A DNA stretch of 33,548 bases from Candidatus Pelagibacterales bacterium (GCA_002715505.1 PAZF01000010.1:1-33548); one strand, 5' to 3'; numbered from the stretch's first letter, positions 8,766-18,086 are shown. Program-made: numbers and translations. The notes: generated from the sequence alone by a model not told the origin.

Positions 8766-10702
8766 TTTATTTCTAATTCTTTTCTGAAAAATTTGATAAA
8801 TTCATTAAACTTCATTTGTTCAAAGTCTTTATTACCTAATCTTCTGATTGAAACGCTTTCAGTGCTATTTTCTTTATCGCCAACTACTAAAATAATTGGC
8901 ACTTTTTTGTCACTATGTTCTCTAATCTTATAACCAATCTTTTCGTTTCTATTATCTAGCTCTGTTCTTATACCAGCATCTTTTAAAGATTTATCTATAG
9001 CTTTAGCATAATTACAATTTTTTTCTGTAATTGTACAAATAGTTATTTGAGTAGGTGCTAACCAAATAGGAAATTTACCGGAATATTGTTCTATAATTAT
9101 ACCTATCCAACGCTCTAAAGATCCTAAAATAGCTCTATGTAACATAACAGGATATTTTTTCTGACCATTTTCATCTATGTAAGTAGCTTCTAATCTCTCT
9201 GGCAAAACAAAATCCATTTGTAAAGTACCACATTGCCAGTCTCTTCCTATAGCATCAGTTAATACAAATTCCAATTTTGGTCCATAAAATGCTCCTTCTC
9301 CAGGGTTTAATTCATATTTTAATTTTGCTTCTTTTACTGCCTTTAAAAGAGCTTTTTCAGCTTTATCCCAAACTTGGTCGGTTCCAGCTCTTTCTTTTGG
9401 TCTATCAGAAAACTTTACCTTTAATTCTTTAAACCCAAAATCTTTGTAAATTTCTCTTAATAAATCACAAAACTTTAGAGATTCTTCAGTAACCTGACTC
9501 TCAGTGCAAAAAATATGCGCATCATCCTGCGTAAATTGTCTCACTCTCATTATACCATGTAAAGCTCCTGAAGGCTCGTTCCTATGACAAGAACCGAACT
9601 CAGCCATCCTAATAGGTAAATCTCTGTAAGATTTTAAACCTTGCTTAAAAATTTCTACATGACCAGGACAGTTCATTGGTTTTAGTGCCAAAACTTTATT
9701 ATCATCTCCTTTTGCTAGGAACATATTTTCTTTAAACTTTGTCCAATGACCTGATTTTTCCCATAAAGTTCTGTCTATTATTTGCGGAGTTTTTACTTCT
9801 TTATATCCTTGAGCGTTTAGTTTTTTTCTAATATATGCTTCTATTTCCAAAAAAATTTTCCAACCTTTATCGTGCCAAAAAACTGACCCAACAGCTTCCT
9901 CTTGCAAGTGAAAAAGTTCTAATTTTTTTCCTATTTTTCTATGGTCTCTTTTCTCTGCTTCTTCTAATATATTTAAATATTTTTTCAGATCATCTTCGTT
10001 TTTCCAAGCTGTTCCATAAATTCTTTGTAACATTTCGTTCTTAGAATCACCTTTCCAATAAGCACCCGCTACTTTTGTTAATTTAAAAGATCCAACGTGC
10101 TTTAGATTTGGTAAATGAGGTCCATAACATAAATCGAAAAAATTTGTATTTTCTTGAAAATAAATTTGGAAATTATTCTCTTGTTTAGACTCCTTAATAA
10201 TATCTACCTTGTAAGTCTCTCCTTTTTCTGAAAATAACTTCAAGGCTTCTTGTTTATTTACATAACTTTTTTTGATTTTGTTGCCTACCTGAACTATTTT
10301 TTTCATTTCTTTTTCAATTTTAGGTAGATCTTCATTTGATAAAGGTTTTTCTAATAAAACGTCATAATAAAAACCATTCTCGATAGTTGGTCCTATTGCT
10401 AGTTTTGATTTAGGGTACAAATTTTTAATTGCTTTTGCTAAAACTTGTGCTGTTAGAGTATGTCTCATTATTTCTAGTCCATCCTCCGACTCAATTGTCA
10501 CTATCTCTATTTTGGAGTCATTGTTAATTTCATCAGATAAATCTTTAAACTCTCCATTAACTTTCATAGCGACAGATTTCTTTTCTAGAGACTTAGATAT
10601 ATTTCCGGCTATTTCTAATCCTTTTATACCTTTAGAAAACTCTTTTTTTTTACCATCAGGAAAGGAAATTAATATATTTTTTTGATTTTCTAAGTTATCC
10701 AT
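8762..10702 (-). CDS. thrS: Threonine--tRNA ligase
   Basis: A 646-residue ThrRS that charges tRNA-Thr. Order: TGS domain (about 8-70), editing domain (about 75-240), class II catalytic core (about 260-540) and anticodon-binding domain (last 100 residues). The catalytic zinc ligands are visible: Cys in KPMNCPGH, His in DDAHIF and His in VMLHRAILGS. Motif 2 is FGSCHRNEPSG. In the editing domain, CYGPH keeps the Cys and His of the hydrolytic site, but the usual HxxxH is HTLTAQ, with one inserted residue and Gln in place of the second His. It starts three bases after cysS and overlaps yidD. Confidence 0.97.
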   Translation of the reverse strand: MDNLENQKNILISFPDGKKKEFSKGIKGLEIAGNISKSLEKKSVAMKVNGEFKDLSDEINNDSKIEIVTIESEDGLEIMRHTLTAQVLAKAIKNLYPKSKLAIGPTIENGFYYDVLLEKPLSNEDLPKIEKEMKKIVQVGNKIKKSYVNKQEALKLFSEKGETYKVDIIKESKQENNFQIYFQENTNFFDLCYGPHLPNLKHVGSFKLTKVAGAYWKGDSKNEMLQRIYGTAWKNEDDLKKYLNILEEAEKRDHRKIGKKLELFHLQEEAVGSVFWHDKGWKIFLEIEAYIRKKLNAQGYKEVKTPQIIDRTLWEKSGHWTKFKENMFLAKGDDNKVLALKPMNCPGHVEIFKQGLKSYRDLPIRMAEFGSCHRNEPSGALHGIMRVRQFTQDDAHIFCTESQVTEESLKFCDLLREIYKDFGFKELKVKFSDRPKERAGTDQVWDKAEKALLKAVKEAKLKYELNPGEGAFYGPKLEFVLTDAIGRDWQCGTLQMDFVLPERLEATYIDENGQKKYPVMLHRAILGSLERWIGIIIEQYSGKFPIWLAPTQITICTITEKNCNYAKAIDKSLKDAGIRTELDNRNEKIGYKIREHSDKKVPIILVVGDKENSTESVSIRRLGNKDFEQMKFNEFIKFFRKELEIK

Positions 10703-10705
10703 TTT

Positions 10706-12103
10706 TTATTTTACCCTTTTCCATTTTGCTCCTTTAGGACTATCTTGAATTTCTATTCCTAAATCTATAAGTTGTTTTCTTATATTATCTGCCAAATTGA
10801 AGTTTTTTTCCATCCTAGCTAAGCTTCTCTGCTCAATTAATTTCTCAATTTCTTTAATATCTTTTTCTGAAGCTTTTTTATCATTTTTAAACCATTCGTT
10901 AGTGTCCTGCTTAAATATTCCTAATATATTACCAGTTGTATATAATATTTTTTTAAGTTTCATTTTTTTTTCTTCATTTTTATAATTTTCCTTGTCTTTA
11001 ATAATTCTATTAAGATAAGCAAATACTTTTGATAAATTAAAATCATCAAAGAAATAACCTTCCAACTCATCAGGTAATTTTGTATTATAATTTTCTAATT
11101 TAACATCTTCAAGCTTTCTTAATACTTCATAAAATTTATCTAAAATATTTTTTGATTGTATTAATAAACTTTCTTTCCAAACTAGAGGGCTTCTGTAGTG
11201 AGCGCTAAGAAGAGCTAATCTTATTATTTCTCCATTATAAACCTTTAAATAATCTTTTAGAAGAGCAATGTTTCCCAAAGACTTTGACATTTTTTCTTCC
11301 TCAAATGTAACAAAACCATTATGCATCCAATATTTTGCATAACTTTGAATATTTTTATTTTTTTGAAAGCAGCATCCCTGAGCTATCTCATTCTCATGGT
11401 GAGGAAACTTTAAATCTAAACCTCCTCCATGTATATCAAAAGGTGTCTTTAATATATCTGATGCCATAGCAAAACATTCGGTGTGCCATCCTGGCCTTCC
11501 TTTTCCCCAAGGAGAACTCCATCCTGGTTCATTTTCTTTCGAGGGTTTCCATAAAATAAAATCTTCTGGTTTTTTTTTATAAGATGCCACTTTTATTCTT
11601 TTACCTGCTATTTGATCTTCTTTGCTTCTTTTGGAAAGAATTCCGTATTCAGGAAAAGTCAAAACAGAAAATAATAAATGTCCTTCATTAAAGTATGCAT
11701 ATCCTTTATCTTGAAGTATTTTTATTTTTTCTATCATACTTTCTACATATTCTGTGGCTTTTGGTTGAAAATCTGGATTATCTACATTAAGTTGTTTCAT
11801 TTCTGAATTATAGATGCTCAAGTAAGTCGCACTAATTTGCTCACATGACTTTTTTTCTACTAAACTCCTTTGTATTATTTTGTCATCAATATCAGTTATA
11901 TTAGAAACGTAAGTTACTTTAGGAAAAATATATCTTAACAGTTTAACTATTGTGTCAAAAACTACTGCCATCCTAGCATTCCCAACATGTGCATAATTGT
12001 AGACTGTCGGTCCACATGCATAAATTCTTATATTTCTATTATTTATAGGAAAAAAAATTTCTTTTTTATTAGAAAGTGAATTAAAAATTTTAAGATTTTT
12101 CAT
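10706..12103 (-). CDS. cysS: Cysteine--tRNA ligase
   Basis: A 465-residue class I CysRS. The zinc-binding Cys30 starts CGPTVYNYAHVGNAR, whose HVGN (39-42) is the HIGH motif; further zinc ligands are in GWHTECFAMA (Cys210) and PHHENEIAQ (about 235-239). KMSKS is exact at 271-275. The C-terminal helical domain ends in the usual IRKQLIDLGIEIQDSPKGAKWK. It overlaps the maf stop by 14 bases and is followed by thrS after three bases, so maf-cysS-thrS-yidD is one unit. No obvious Shine-Dalgarno precedes the ATG, consistent with coupling. Confidence 0.97.
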   Translation of the reverse strand: MKNLKIFNSLSNKKEIFFPINNRNIRIYACGPTVYNYAHVGNARMAVVFDTIVKLLRYIFPKVTYVSNITDIDDKIIQRSLVEKKSCEQISATYLSIYNSEMKQLNVDNPDFQPKATEYVESMIEKIKILQDKGYAYFNEGHLLFSVLTFPEYGILSKRSKEDQIAGKRIKVASYKKKPEDFILWKPSKENEPGWSSPWGKGRPGWHTECFAMASDILKTPFDIHGGGLDLKFPHHENEIAQGCCFQKNKNIQSYAKYWMHNGFVTFEEEKMSKSLGNIALLKDYLKVYNGEIIRLALLSAHYRSPLVWKESLLIQSKNILDKFYEVLRKLEDVKLENYNTKLPDELEGYFFDDFNLSKVFAYLNRIIKDKENYKNEEKKMKLKKILYTTGNILGIFKQDTNEWFKNDKKASEKDIKEIEKLIEQRSLARMEKNFNLADNIRKQLIDLGIEIQDSPKGAKWKRVK

Positions 12104-12719
12104 AGCTTATAATATTTTCTTTTAGCATATTATTTAATAATGAAAATAAAGGAATTCCTTGAATAGCGAATTGATTACCTCTTACCTTAGAAAATAAAAG
12201 GTATCCTTTTGATTCATATTTATAAGATCCGCATGAATTTAAAGGCATATCAAAATTTATATAGTCTATAATCTGGTTTTTTGACAATGTTCTCATTTTA
12301 AGACAAGACTTTTCAAAAAACGAATATATAATTTTACCATTAAAGCAAATACTAGAAGCACTAATTTGACTATGTTCATTTCCTGATAACATTACTAATT
12401 GATTAATTGCCTTCTCTTTGGTTGATGGCTTGTCTAATAGCTTTCTCTCAAATATACAAATTTGATCAGATCCTATAACATAAGCATTATTGAATTTTTT
12501 ACTTACTACCAATGCTTTCTCTTCAGATAACTTTTTACAAATGTAACTGAAGTTTTTACCTTGTAATTTTTTTTTAATTAAACTCTCATTTAAATTTGAT
12601 GAAACAGTTTTGAATTTTAGACCTGTTTGCATTAATATTTTTTTTCTAATGCTCGAGCCACTTGCTAATATAATCGGGAATTTTGTTTTTATAGAAAATT
12701 TATTTTTATTGCCTAACAA
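12090..12719 (-). CDS. Maf-family nucleotide pyrophosphatase (YceF-like)
   Basis: Maf proteins hydrolyse non-canonical or modified nucleoside triphosphates to monophosphates. The 209-residue protein has the N-terminal phosphate-binding stretch ILASGSSIRKKIL (about 17-29), SEEKA, and the catalytic Asp in VIGSDQICIFE. The SDQ form resembles the YceF branch (7-methyl-GTP) rather than the YhdE branch (dTTP/UTP); that is an inference from memory. A LDKPSTKEKA segment and a C-terminal GNQFAIQGIPL follow, as in the family. It lies 10 bases after folE and overlaps cysS by 14. Confidence 0.9.
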   Translation of the reverse strand: MLGNKNKFSIKTKFPIILASGSSIRKKILMQTGLKFKTVSSNLNESLIKKKLQGKNFSYICKKLSEEKALVVSKKFNNAYVIGSDQICIFERKLLDKPSTKEKAINQLVMLSGNEHSQISASSICFNGKIIYSFFEKSCLKMRTLSKNQIIDYINFDMPLNSCGSYKYESKGYLLFSKVRGNQFAIQGIPLFSLLNNMLKENIISYEKS

Positions 12720-12729
12720 TATTTATATT

Positions 12730-13338
12730 TTACTTAGCTATAAAATTTAAAAATTCTGTTCTTGTTCTAGCATCTGTTCTAAAAACACCAAGCATTCTGC
12801 TTGTAACAGTAGAAGACTCAGACTTTTTAATACCTCTAGTGGTCATACATTGATGTTGTGCGTCAATTACAACAGCAACCCCTCTTGGCAGAAGAGCTTT
12901 TTGAATACATGAAGCTATTTGTGCAGTCATAGTTTCCTGGGTTTGCAATCTTTTCCCAAACACATCTACAACTCTTGCTAACTTACTTATTCCCACCACT
13001 CTCTTGTTAGGAATGTAAGCTACATGTGCAATTCCTAAAATAGGCACCATGTGATGCTCACAATGTGATTCAACTTTTATGTTCTTTACTATTACCATTT
13101 CATCATACCCAGCAACCTCTTCAAAGGTTTTTGACAAAATTTCGTCTGGCCTCTCATAATACCCTGAAAAAAATTCCTTATAAGCATTTGTCACTCTTTT
13201 AGGAGTTTCTAACAAACCTTCTCTAGTAGGGTCATCACCAGCCCAGGATATTAATGTTCTAACAGCTTCCTTTGCTTGTTCTTCAGTCGGCTGCTTTTTA
13301 ACATTTTCTTTTTTCTTAAGTATGTTACTTTGTTTCAT
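12730..13338 (-). CDS. folE: GTP cyclohydrolase I
   Basis: FolE converts GTP to 7,8-dihydroneopterin triphosphate, the first step of folate biosynthesis. The 202-residue protein has the zinc site Cys93 and His96 in [10 protein letters not shown] and Cys164 in QHQCMTTRG, plus [16 protein letters not shown] and [20 protein letters not shown]. It heads the minus-strand maf-cysS-thrS-yidD run and is divergent from hisI across 58 bases. A folE-hisI neighbourhood is familiar from alphaproteobacteria, there usually on one strand. Confidence 0.97.
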   Translation of the reverse strand: MKQSNILKKKENVKKQPTEEQAKEAVRTLISWAGDDPTREGLLETPKRVTNAYKEFFSGYYERPDEILSKTFEEVAGYDEMVIVKNIKVESHCEHHMVPILGIAHVAYIPNKRVVGISKLARVVDVFGKRLQTQETMTAQIASCIQKALLPRGVAVVIDAQHQCMTTRGIKKSESSTVTSRMLGVFRTDARTRTEFLNFIAK

Positions 13339-13380
13339 AAATATTGTTTAACACTTTTATTTGATAATTACAAATTTTCT

Positions 13381-13392
13381 ACTAAATTTAGT
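13381..13392. promoter_or_regulatory. Perfect 12-bp palindrome in the folE-hisI divergent gap
   Basis: ACTAAATTTAGT is a perfect palindrome immediately before hisI, and a TATAAT overlaps the ATG region just after it (13393-13398). It resembles the rrf2 palindrome (TACTAATTTAGTA) but the half-sites are one base further apart. It may be an operator for either divergent gene; it may also be chance in such A+T-rich DNA. Confidence 0.3.
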
Positions 13393-13396
13393 TATA

Positions 13397-13894
13397 ATGA
13401 AAAATAAAATAAATAAAATACAATTTAATAAAAGAACGTCAATAGTCGAAATTGAGGAGGGTTATAACTTGTGTCCTAAGTTTAACAAGGATAATCTGCT
13501 TCCCTGTATTACAGTAGAAACTAAAACCAAAGAAATTTTAATGTTTTCTTATATTAACAAATTAGCTTTTAAAAAATCTATTGAAACAAAAAAAGCCCAT
13601 TATTTTTCTAGAAGTAGAGAGTCAATATGGTTAAAAGGAGAAACATCTGGAATGTTTCACAATATAAAAAAGATGTTTATAGATGACGATCAAGATTGTG
13701 TTATTTTTGAAGTAAAATTAGCAAAGCCTACTAAAGGAGGGAAAGCAGCATCATGCCATGTAGGTTACAAAAGCTGTTTTTATAGAAAAATAGAATATAA
13801 AGAAGGTCAAGCTTCTTTAAAATTTACTGAGAAAAAAAAGTCTTTTAATCCTGAAAAAGTGTACAAAGGTATCCCTAACCCTACAAAAATTTAA
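13397..13894 (+). CDS. hisI: Phosphoribosyl-AMP cyclohydrolase
   Basis: HisI opens the adenine ring of phosphoribosyl-AMP, the third step of histidine biosynthesis. It is a single-domain form without a HisE fusion, as usual in alphaproteobacteria. Visible motifs are ITVETKTKEILMFSYIN, HYFSRSRESIWLKGETSG, the acidic metal site DDDQDC, and the zinc-binding CHVGYKSCFYRKI. I start at ATG 13397 (165 residues) because the upstream TTG at 13361 adds a hydrophobic stretch not expected in the family. A roughly 35-residue C-terminal tail rich in Lys is beyond the catalytic core. The start has no clear Shine-Dalgarno. Confidence 0.95.
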   Translation: MKNKINKIQFNKRTSIVEIEEGYNLCPKFNKDNLLPCITVETKTKEILMFSYINKLAFKKSIETKKAHYFSRSRESIWLKGETSGMFHNIKKMFIDDDQDCVIFEVKLAKPTKGGKAASCHVGYKSCFYRKIEYKEGQASLKFTEKKKSFNPEKVYKGIPNPTKI

Positions 13895-13919
13895 TAATCA
13901 CTTTTTTAATTAAATATTA

Positions 13920-13947
13920 TTGACAATACAGATTAGCCTTTTATTAT
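13920..13947 (+). promoter_or_regulatory. Predicted sigma-70 promoter for the TonB-dependent receptor
   Basis: TTGACA (13920-13925), 16-base spacer, TATTAT (13942-13947). A 12-bp direct repeat, TATTATAGGAAA, occurs at 13942-13953 and 13964-13975, 22 bp apart; the second copy supplies an AGGA-type ribosome site before ATG 13984. The repeat could be a regulatory half-site pair. Confidence 0.45.
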
Positions 13948-13983
13948 AGGAAATATTTATAAGTATTATAGGAAAAAATTATA

Positions 13984-16464
13984 ATGAGAATATTAAATTT
14001 AATTTTACTTTTATTGTTTATTAAATCTTTGCATGGACAAGAAGACCTTGGTGAGGTTGAAGTTATAGGAATATCTCCATTGCCAGGAATTTTTATTGAA
14101 AAAAATAAATATCCAAACACCTCTCAATCTATAAGTGAAACTAAAATTAAAAATAACTTATCTAAGACTTTTGTAGATATTATGAATGAGAACCTCTCTG
14201 GTTTAACAGTTAAAGATGTACAAAATGGTAATTTCCAAAAGAATGTTGACTATAGAGGATTTACAGCATCTCCTCTTTTAGGAGAGTCACAAGGTATTAC
14301 TGTATATTTAGATGGAATAAGAGTTAATGAAAGTTTTGGTGATACAGTTCAATGGGAATTAATTCCAGAATATGCCGTCAAAAAAGTAGATCTTATGAGT
14401 TCAAATCCTGCATTTGGTCTTAATGCTTTAGGAGGCTCTCTTGCATTAACTACTAAAAAAGGCTTAGATTATAAAAATGAAGGATCATATTTTGATAGTA
14501 CAGTCAAAATAGGTTCCTTTTTATATCATTCAGAAGTTTTTGAATTTGGTACTGGAACTTCGGATACAGGGCTTTACTCTTCTATAGAAAAGGCAAGTGA
14601 TGGTGGATGGAGAGACCACAGTGAAGGAAAAATAGAAAGAATTTATACTAATTTAGGACATGAAAAAGAAAATTATTTAATTAACTTTTCTATTTTAGGA
14701 GCAGATACTGATTTAAATGGAAATGGAGTTACTCCCATAGAGCTATTACAAGTTGACAGAGCTTCTGTTTTTACATGGCCTGATAATACAACTAATAAAG
14801 TTCTAATGATGACAGGATCTGGAAGTTTTTTTACAGAAAATAACTCTATTATCTCTGCAAATCTTTATGTGAGAAGACTATTTCGTAATACTTTTAATGC
14901 TGATGAAGTAGATGCTGAAGAATGTGCAGAAAACTCTGCAGCTGATGCTTCAGAATTACAAAGCGATTATGGCTTTGACGACTCTCCTCTTTGTGGAGAA
15001 GATAACTCAACAGGAGATTACGGGGTAATTCTTGATCAAAATGGAAATGCTATTGAGTCAGATGATAATATAAGAAAGTACGGTTTATTAAATAAAACAT
15101 TTACAACGACCACCACTATTGGAGGCGCCGTTCAGTATGATACTTTTTACGATATTTATAATAAGGAACATCAGTTTTCAATGGGATTATCATATGATCA
15201 AGCAAAATCCTATTACAGGTCTGGCGGGTTTTTAGGAATTCTTACTAATGAAAGAACTGTTACTCCTTTAAATAATAGCTTTGATCAACCTATTGAGCTT
15301 GTAGCTGAACAAGAACATTCAGGAAATGGAAGTGATCCAGACGAAAAAGAAAGAGGAGATGTGGGACCAGCAGAAGTTACTGGAAAATTAAATTTATTCG
15401 GAGCATATGTTGGTGATACATTTAAATTAAATGAAAAAACAACTTTCTCTTCTTCAGTAAGAGCTAATATTGCGTTCGTAGAATTAGTAGATAATTTTAA
15501 GACTGACATTTATACAAGAACAGCATTTGTTAATGGAGACCATAGGTACTTTAGAGTAAACCCTGCCTTGGGACTTGTAAGAGATCTGTCTAATAGCTCT
15601 TCATTATTGTTAAATTATAGAGAAGCTAGCAGAACACCTTCTCCAGTTGAGTTATCTTGTGCGGACCCTGGAGCTCCTTGCAGATTACCTAACGCCTTCG
15701 TAGCTGATCCCCCATTAGAACAGGTAATTACCAGAGCCTTAGAGGCAGGGATTAGAGGGTTTACAACATATAAAAAGTTCTCATTAGATTGGAGCTCTAT
15801 TGGATATTTAACTAGAAACTATGAAGATATTATATTTGTTAGCTCAGGAACTGGACTATCATCTGGATATTTTAAAAACTTTGGAGAAACTCAAAGATTA
15901 GGCTTAGATTTAACTTTAAAAGGATCAAAAAAAAATAAGAATAATGGATTAAAAGATTTCTTCTTAAATTACTCTTTCATGAGAGCTACATTTCAATCGG
16001 CACACACATTACCTGCAGCTAATCATCCTAACTCTGTAAATGACGTAGAGACAGGAGATATAATACCAGGTATGCCTGAGCATAAATTAAATGCAAGTAT
16101 TACATATAAATTATTAGATGATTTAAACGTATCAACTGGATTGGTTGCAGCCTCCGGAGTATTCCTGCGTGGTGATGAATCAAACCAATTAAATAAGACT
16201 AGCCCCTATGCGGTATTTAATCTAACAACAGAATATACTCCAAAAAATAATTTTAGAATTTTTGCGAGAGTTGATAATTTACTTAATAGTAATTATGAAA
16301 CTATGGGCGTATTAGGTGAGGCTTCTTCTGACGAAGTAAATGTTCCTATAGCAGAAATTGGGGATACAGGAATTGGCGATACTGCAGTAGGAGCATTAGA
16401 TCCCAACTTTTTATCACCAGGACAACCTAGAAGCTTTTTTTTAGGTTTTAATTTAGAGTGGTAA
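13984..16464 (+). CDS. TonB-dependent outer-membrane receptor, substrate unknown
   Basis: An 826-residue outer-membrane active transporter. A signal peptide (MRILNLILLLLFIKSLHG, about 1-18) precedes a TonB-box-like acidic/hydrophobic segment EDLGEVEVIGI at about 20-30. The plug domain follows (about 45-155: TVYLDGIRVNESFGDTVQWE, then NPAFGLNALGGSLALTTKKG). The rest is a beta-barrel with alternating aromatic strands ending LGFNLEW with a terminal aromatic, as required for assembly. Two Cys pairs with acidic loops (ECAENSAADASE and LCGED near 312-335; SCADPGAPC near 558) are probably extracellular. Nothing identifies the ligand, and a siderophore or other large nutrient is equally possible. A TonB-like gene follows, suggesting a dedicated energiser. 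Confidence 0.88.
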   Translation: MRILNLILLLLFIKSLHGQEDLGEVEVIGISPLPGIFIEKNKYPNTSQSISETKIKNNLSKTFVDIMNENLSGLTVKDVQNGNFQKNVDYRGFTASPLLGESQGITVYLDGIRVNESFGDTVQWELIPEYAVKKVDLMSSNPAFGLNALGGSLALTTKKGLDYKNEGSYFDSTVKIGSFLYHSEVFEFGTGTSDTGLYSSIEKASDGGWRDHSEGKIERIYTNLGHEKENYLINFSILGADTDLNGNGVTPIELLQVDRASVFTWPDNTTNKVLMMTGSGSFFTENNSIISANLYVRRLFRNTFNADEVDAEECAENSAADASELQSDYGFDDSPLCGEDNSTGDYGVILDQNGNAIESDDNIRKYGLLNKTFTTTTTIGGAVQYDTFYDIYNKEHQFSMGLSYDQAKSYYRSGGFLGILTNERTVTPLNNSFDQPIELVAEQEHSGNGSDPDEKERGDVGPAEVTGKLNLFGAYVGDTFKLNEKTTFSSSVRANIAFVELVDNFKTDIYTRTAFVNGDHRYFRVNPALGLVRDLSNSSSLLLNYREASRTPSPVELSCADPGAPCRLPNAFVADPPLEQVITRALEAGIRGFTTYKKFSLDWSSIGYLTRNYEDIIFVSSGTGLSSGYFKNFGETQRLGLDLTLKGSKKNKNNGLKDFFLNYSFMRATFQSAHTLPAANHPNSVNDVETGDIIPGMPEHKLNASITYKLLDDLNVSTGLVAASGVFLRGDESNQLNKTSPYAVFNLTTEYTPKNNFRIFARVDNLLNSNYETMGVLGEASSDEVNVPIAEIGDTGIGDTAVGALDPNFLSPGQPRSFFLGFNLEW

Positions 16465-16593
16465 CTATTAAAAATTTATATCTATATTTTAGTTATTTAA
16501 TTTTTATTAATTTAATTACAGGTAAAACTTATGTACTTTTGAGTATTATTTTTTCTATAATATTTTATCCAAATAAAAAATAAATTAGATTAA

Positions 16594-17382
16594 ATGACCC
16601 CACGACTTTACTTAACAAACATTTTATTAAAAAATACAGGTATAATCTATTCCCTTATTATACATTGTACTTTAATAATGATTATTTTTTATAACCTAGA
16701 AAATAGAAAATCAATATCCTCAAAAAATTATAATAATATAGAAGTAAAGTTGCTAAATTCTTATAAAAAAGATTCAGAAAAGGAAAACATATCAAGATCT
16801 AAAGATACCAATCAATTTATTTCAGATATAAAAAACAAAAATAACAATCCTAAGCAAAAAAATATTTCTAAAGAATTAAAAAATAAAAAAAAAATAATTA
16901 ATCAAGATGAAGAAATTCTTAAAGATTCCTTTGAAAAGACAAATATAAATGAACTTCAGTCGTTTAAAGAAAATAAAGAGTCCGTAGAAAAAAAACAATT
17001 ATCTACTTTTAAAAAAGGTGAGAAAAGTTTTGGAAAAAAATATACGAATTCATCAATAAATAATGGTCAAGTTGATGAAGATAAAACCTCACTTAAAAAG
17101 TATAAGGATTATTTAAAACAAAGAATACAAAAGGAGGTTGCTAGCAACTATCCTAGAGCTTCTATTAGAAAAAGAGAAGAAGGTAATGTAGAAGTAGTTT
17201 TTACTCTTAGTAATGACGGTGATATAAAAAAAATTCACATAGGAAGCAAAACAGATGCTTCAAGAAGAATAATAGAATCCTTGAAAAAAATATTAAAAGA
17301 AAAAATTATTAATTTTGAGAAAAATGAAATTTTAAAAAAAACTAATACATTTTCTATAATTATCGTATATAAGTTAAACTAA
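16594..17382 (+). CDS. TonB-like energy-coupling protein
   Basis: A 262-residue inner-membrane protein with one N-terminal anchor (about 15-34, IIYSLIIHCTLIMIIF), a long linker (about 40-165) and a C-terminal TonB-type domain (about 170-262) recognised from NYPRASIRKREEGNVEVVFT and LSNDGDIKKIHI. TonB transmits energy from ExbBD to outer-membrane receptors; ExbB and ExbD are not in the window. Unlike classical TonB, the linker is almost free of proline and is rich in Lys, Asn, Ser and Glu. It lies between a TonB-dependent receptor and sufE; the sufE start overlaps its stop by one base. No Shine-Dalgarno is evident. The 129-bp gap before it holds only a TATAAT at 16556. Confidence 0.8.
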   Translation: MTPRLYLTNILLKNTGIIYSLIIHCTLIMIIFYNLENRKSISSKNYNNIEVKLLNSYKKDSEKENISRSKDTNQFISDIKNKNNNPKQKNISKELKNKKKIINQDEEILKDSFEKTNINELQSFKENKESVEKKQLSTFKKGEKSFGKKYTNSSINNGQVDEDKTSLKKYKDYLKQRIQKEVASNYPRASIRKREEGNVEVVFTLSNDGDIKKIHIGSKTDASRRIIESLKKILKEKIINFEKNEILKKTNTFSIIIVYKLN

Positions 17383-17792
17383 TGTTAAAAGAAATTAAAT
17401 ATCATGCAGATAACCTTGCTCAAATTTTAGAAATAGAAGGTGAAGAAGGTCAATTTGAGTATTTAATTGATTATGGAAAAAAAGGTAATTCCTTTCTAGA
17501 AATAGACAGAAATGAAAATAATAAAATGTCTGGCTGTCTTGCACAAGTATGGGTAAAGTCCTATAAAAAAGAAGATAAAAATTATTTTGAAGGGGATAGT
17601 GACGCCTTAATTGTAAGAGGATTAGTAAAAATAATTACTAAAGCTTTTTCAGGATTAAGTACTACAGAAATAAAAAAAGTGAGACATGACATTGTTAACC
17701 AGTTAGGATTGGGACCAAGCTTATCTGCTAGAAGACAGGTAGGGATGATGGCAATGATTGATCATATCAAAATAATTTCTAAGGCAAAATAA
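17382..17792 (+). CDS. sufE: Sulfur acceptor protein SufE
   Basis: SufE accepts persulfide sulfur from the cysteine desulfurase SufS and hands it to the SufBCD scaffold. The 136-residue protein has the acceptor Cys52 in the family context MSGCLAQVWV, and the C-terminal LGPSLSARRQVGMMAMI segment. The start overlaps the TonB-like stop (TAATG). It is 16 kb from the rrf2-sufB cluster, so Fe-S assembly genes are split across this genome. Identification is secure. Confidence 0.95.
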   Translation: MLKEIKYHADNLAQILEIEGEEGQFEYLIDYGKKGNSFLEIDRNENNKMSGCLAQVWVKSYKKEDKNYFEGDSDALIVRGLVKIITKAFSGLSTTEIKKVRHDIVNQLGLGPSLSARRQVGMMAMIDHIKIISKAK

Positions 17793-17795
17793 TAA

Positions 17796-18086
17796 TTGTT
17801 TTTACTTCTTAAAAAAATATTTAAAACTGATTCAACTTATCAGTTAGTCGTAGTATTTTTAGTTTTTGCTGTAAGTGGAAGTTTGTCAGTGTATGTTTCG
17901 GAGCCATTATTAAATTTTTTAAAATATAAAGAATTTATATCTAATAAAGTATTACAAATCATACTGAGAATTATAGTAATATTTCCTATTTATCAAATAA
18001 TTTTGTTAGCAGTAGCTGCAGTATTTGGCGAATTCAAGTATTTTTGGAATTTTGTCAAACGATTTTGGCAAAAATTTAAAAAATAA
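17796..18086 (+). CDS. Small two-helix membrane protein (DUF6787-like)
   Basis: A 96-residue membrane protein starting at TTG, three bases after the sufE stop. Helices are at about 17-38 (LVVVFLVFAVSGSLSVYVS) and 48-76 (ILRIIVIFPIYQIILLAV), with a charged aromatic tail FGEFKYFWNFVKRFWQKFKK. The pattern VFAxSGSxSVYxSxPLL followed by PxYQxxLL and FGxFxxFW agrees with the DUF6787 family as I recall it; the function is unknown. No ATG is available and the ribosome site is weak (AAGG about 10 bases upstream), so coupling to sufE is likely. Confidence 0.65.
   Translation: MFLLLKKIFKTDSTYQLVVVFLVFAVSGSLSVYVSEPLLNFLKYKEFISNKVLQIILRIIVIFPIYQIILLAVAAVFGEFKYFWNFVKRFWQKFKK

Noticed and set aside
13381-13392. 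ACTAAATTTAGT as a second site for the Rrf2 regulator
   Set aside because: Half-sites are one base further apart than in the rrf2 site, and no Fe-S gene is adjacent; kept only as an unassigned palindrome.
13361-13396. Upstream TTG start for hisI
   Set aside because: It adds hydrophobic residues not typical of HisI and lies in the divergent promoter region.
13942-13975. 12-bp direct repeat before the TonB-dependent receptor as a mobile-element footprint
   Set aside because: Only two short copies, one doubling as the ribosome site, with no inverted repeats or transposase.
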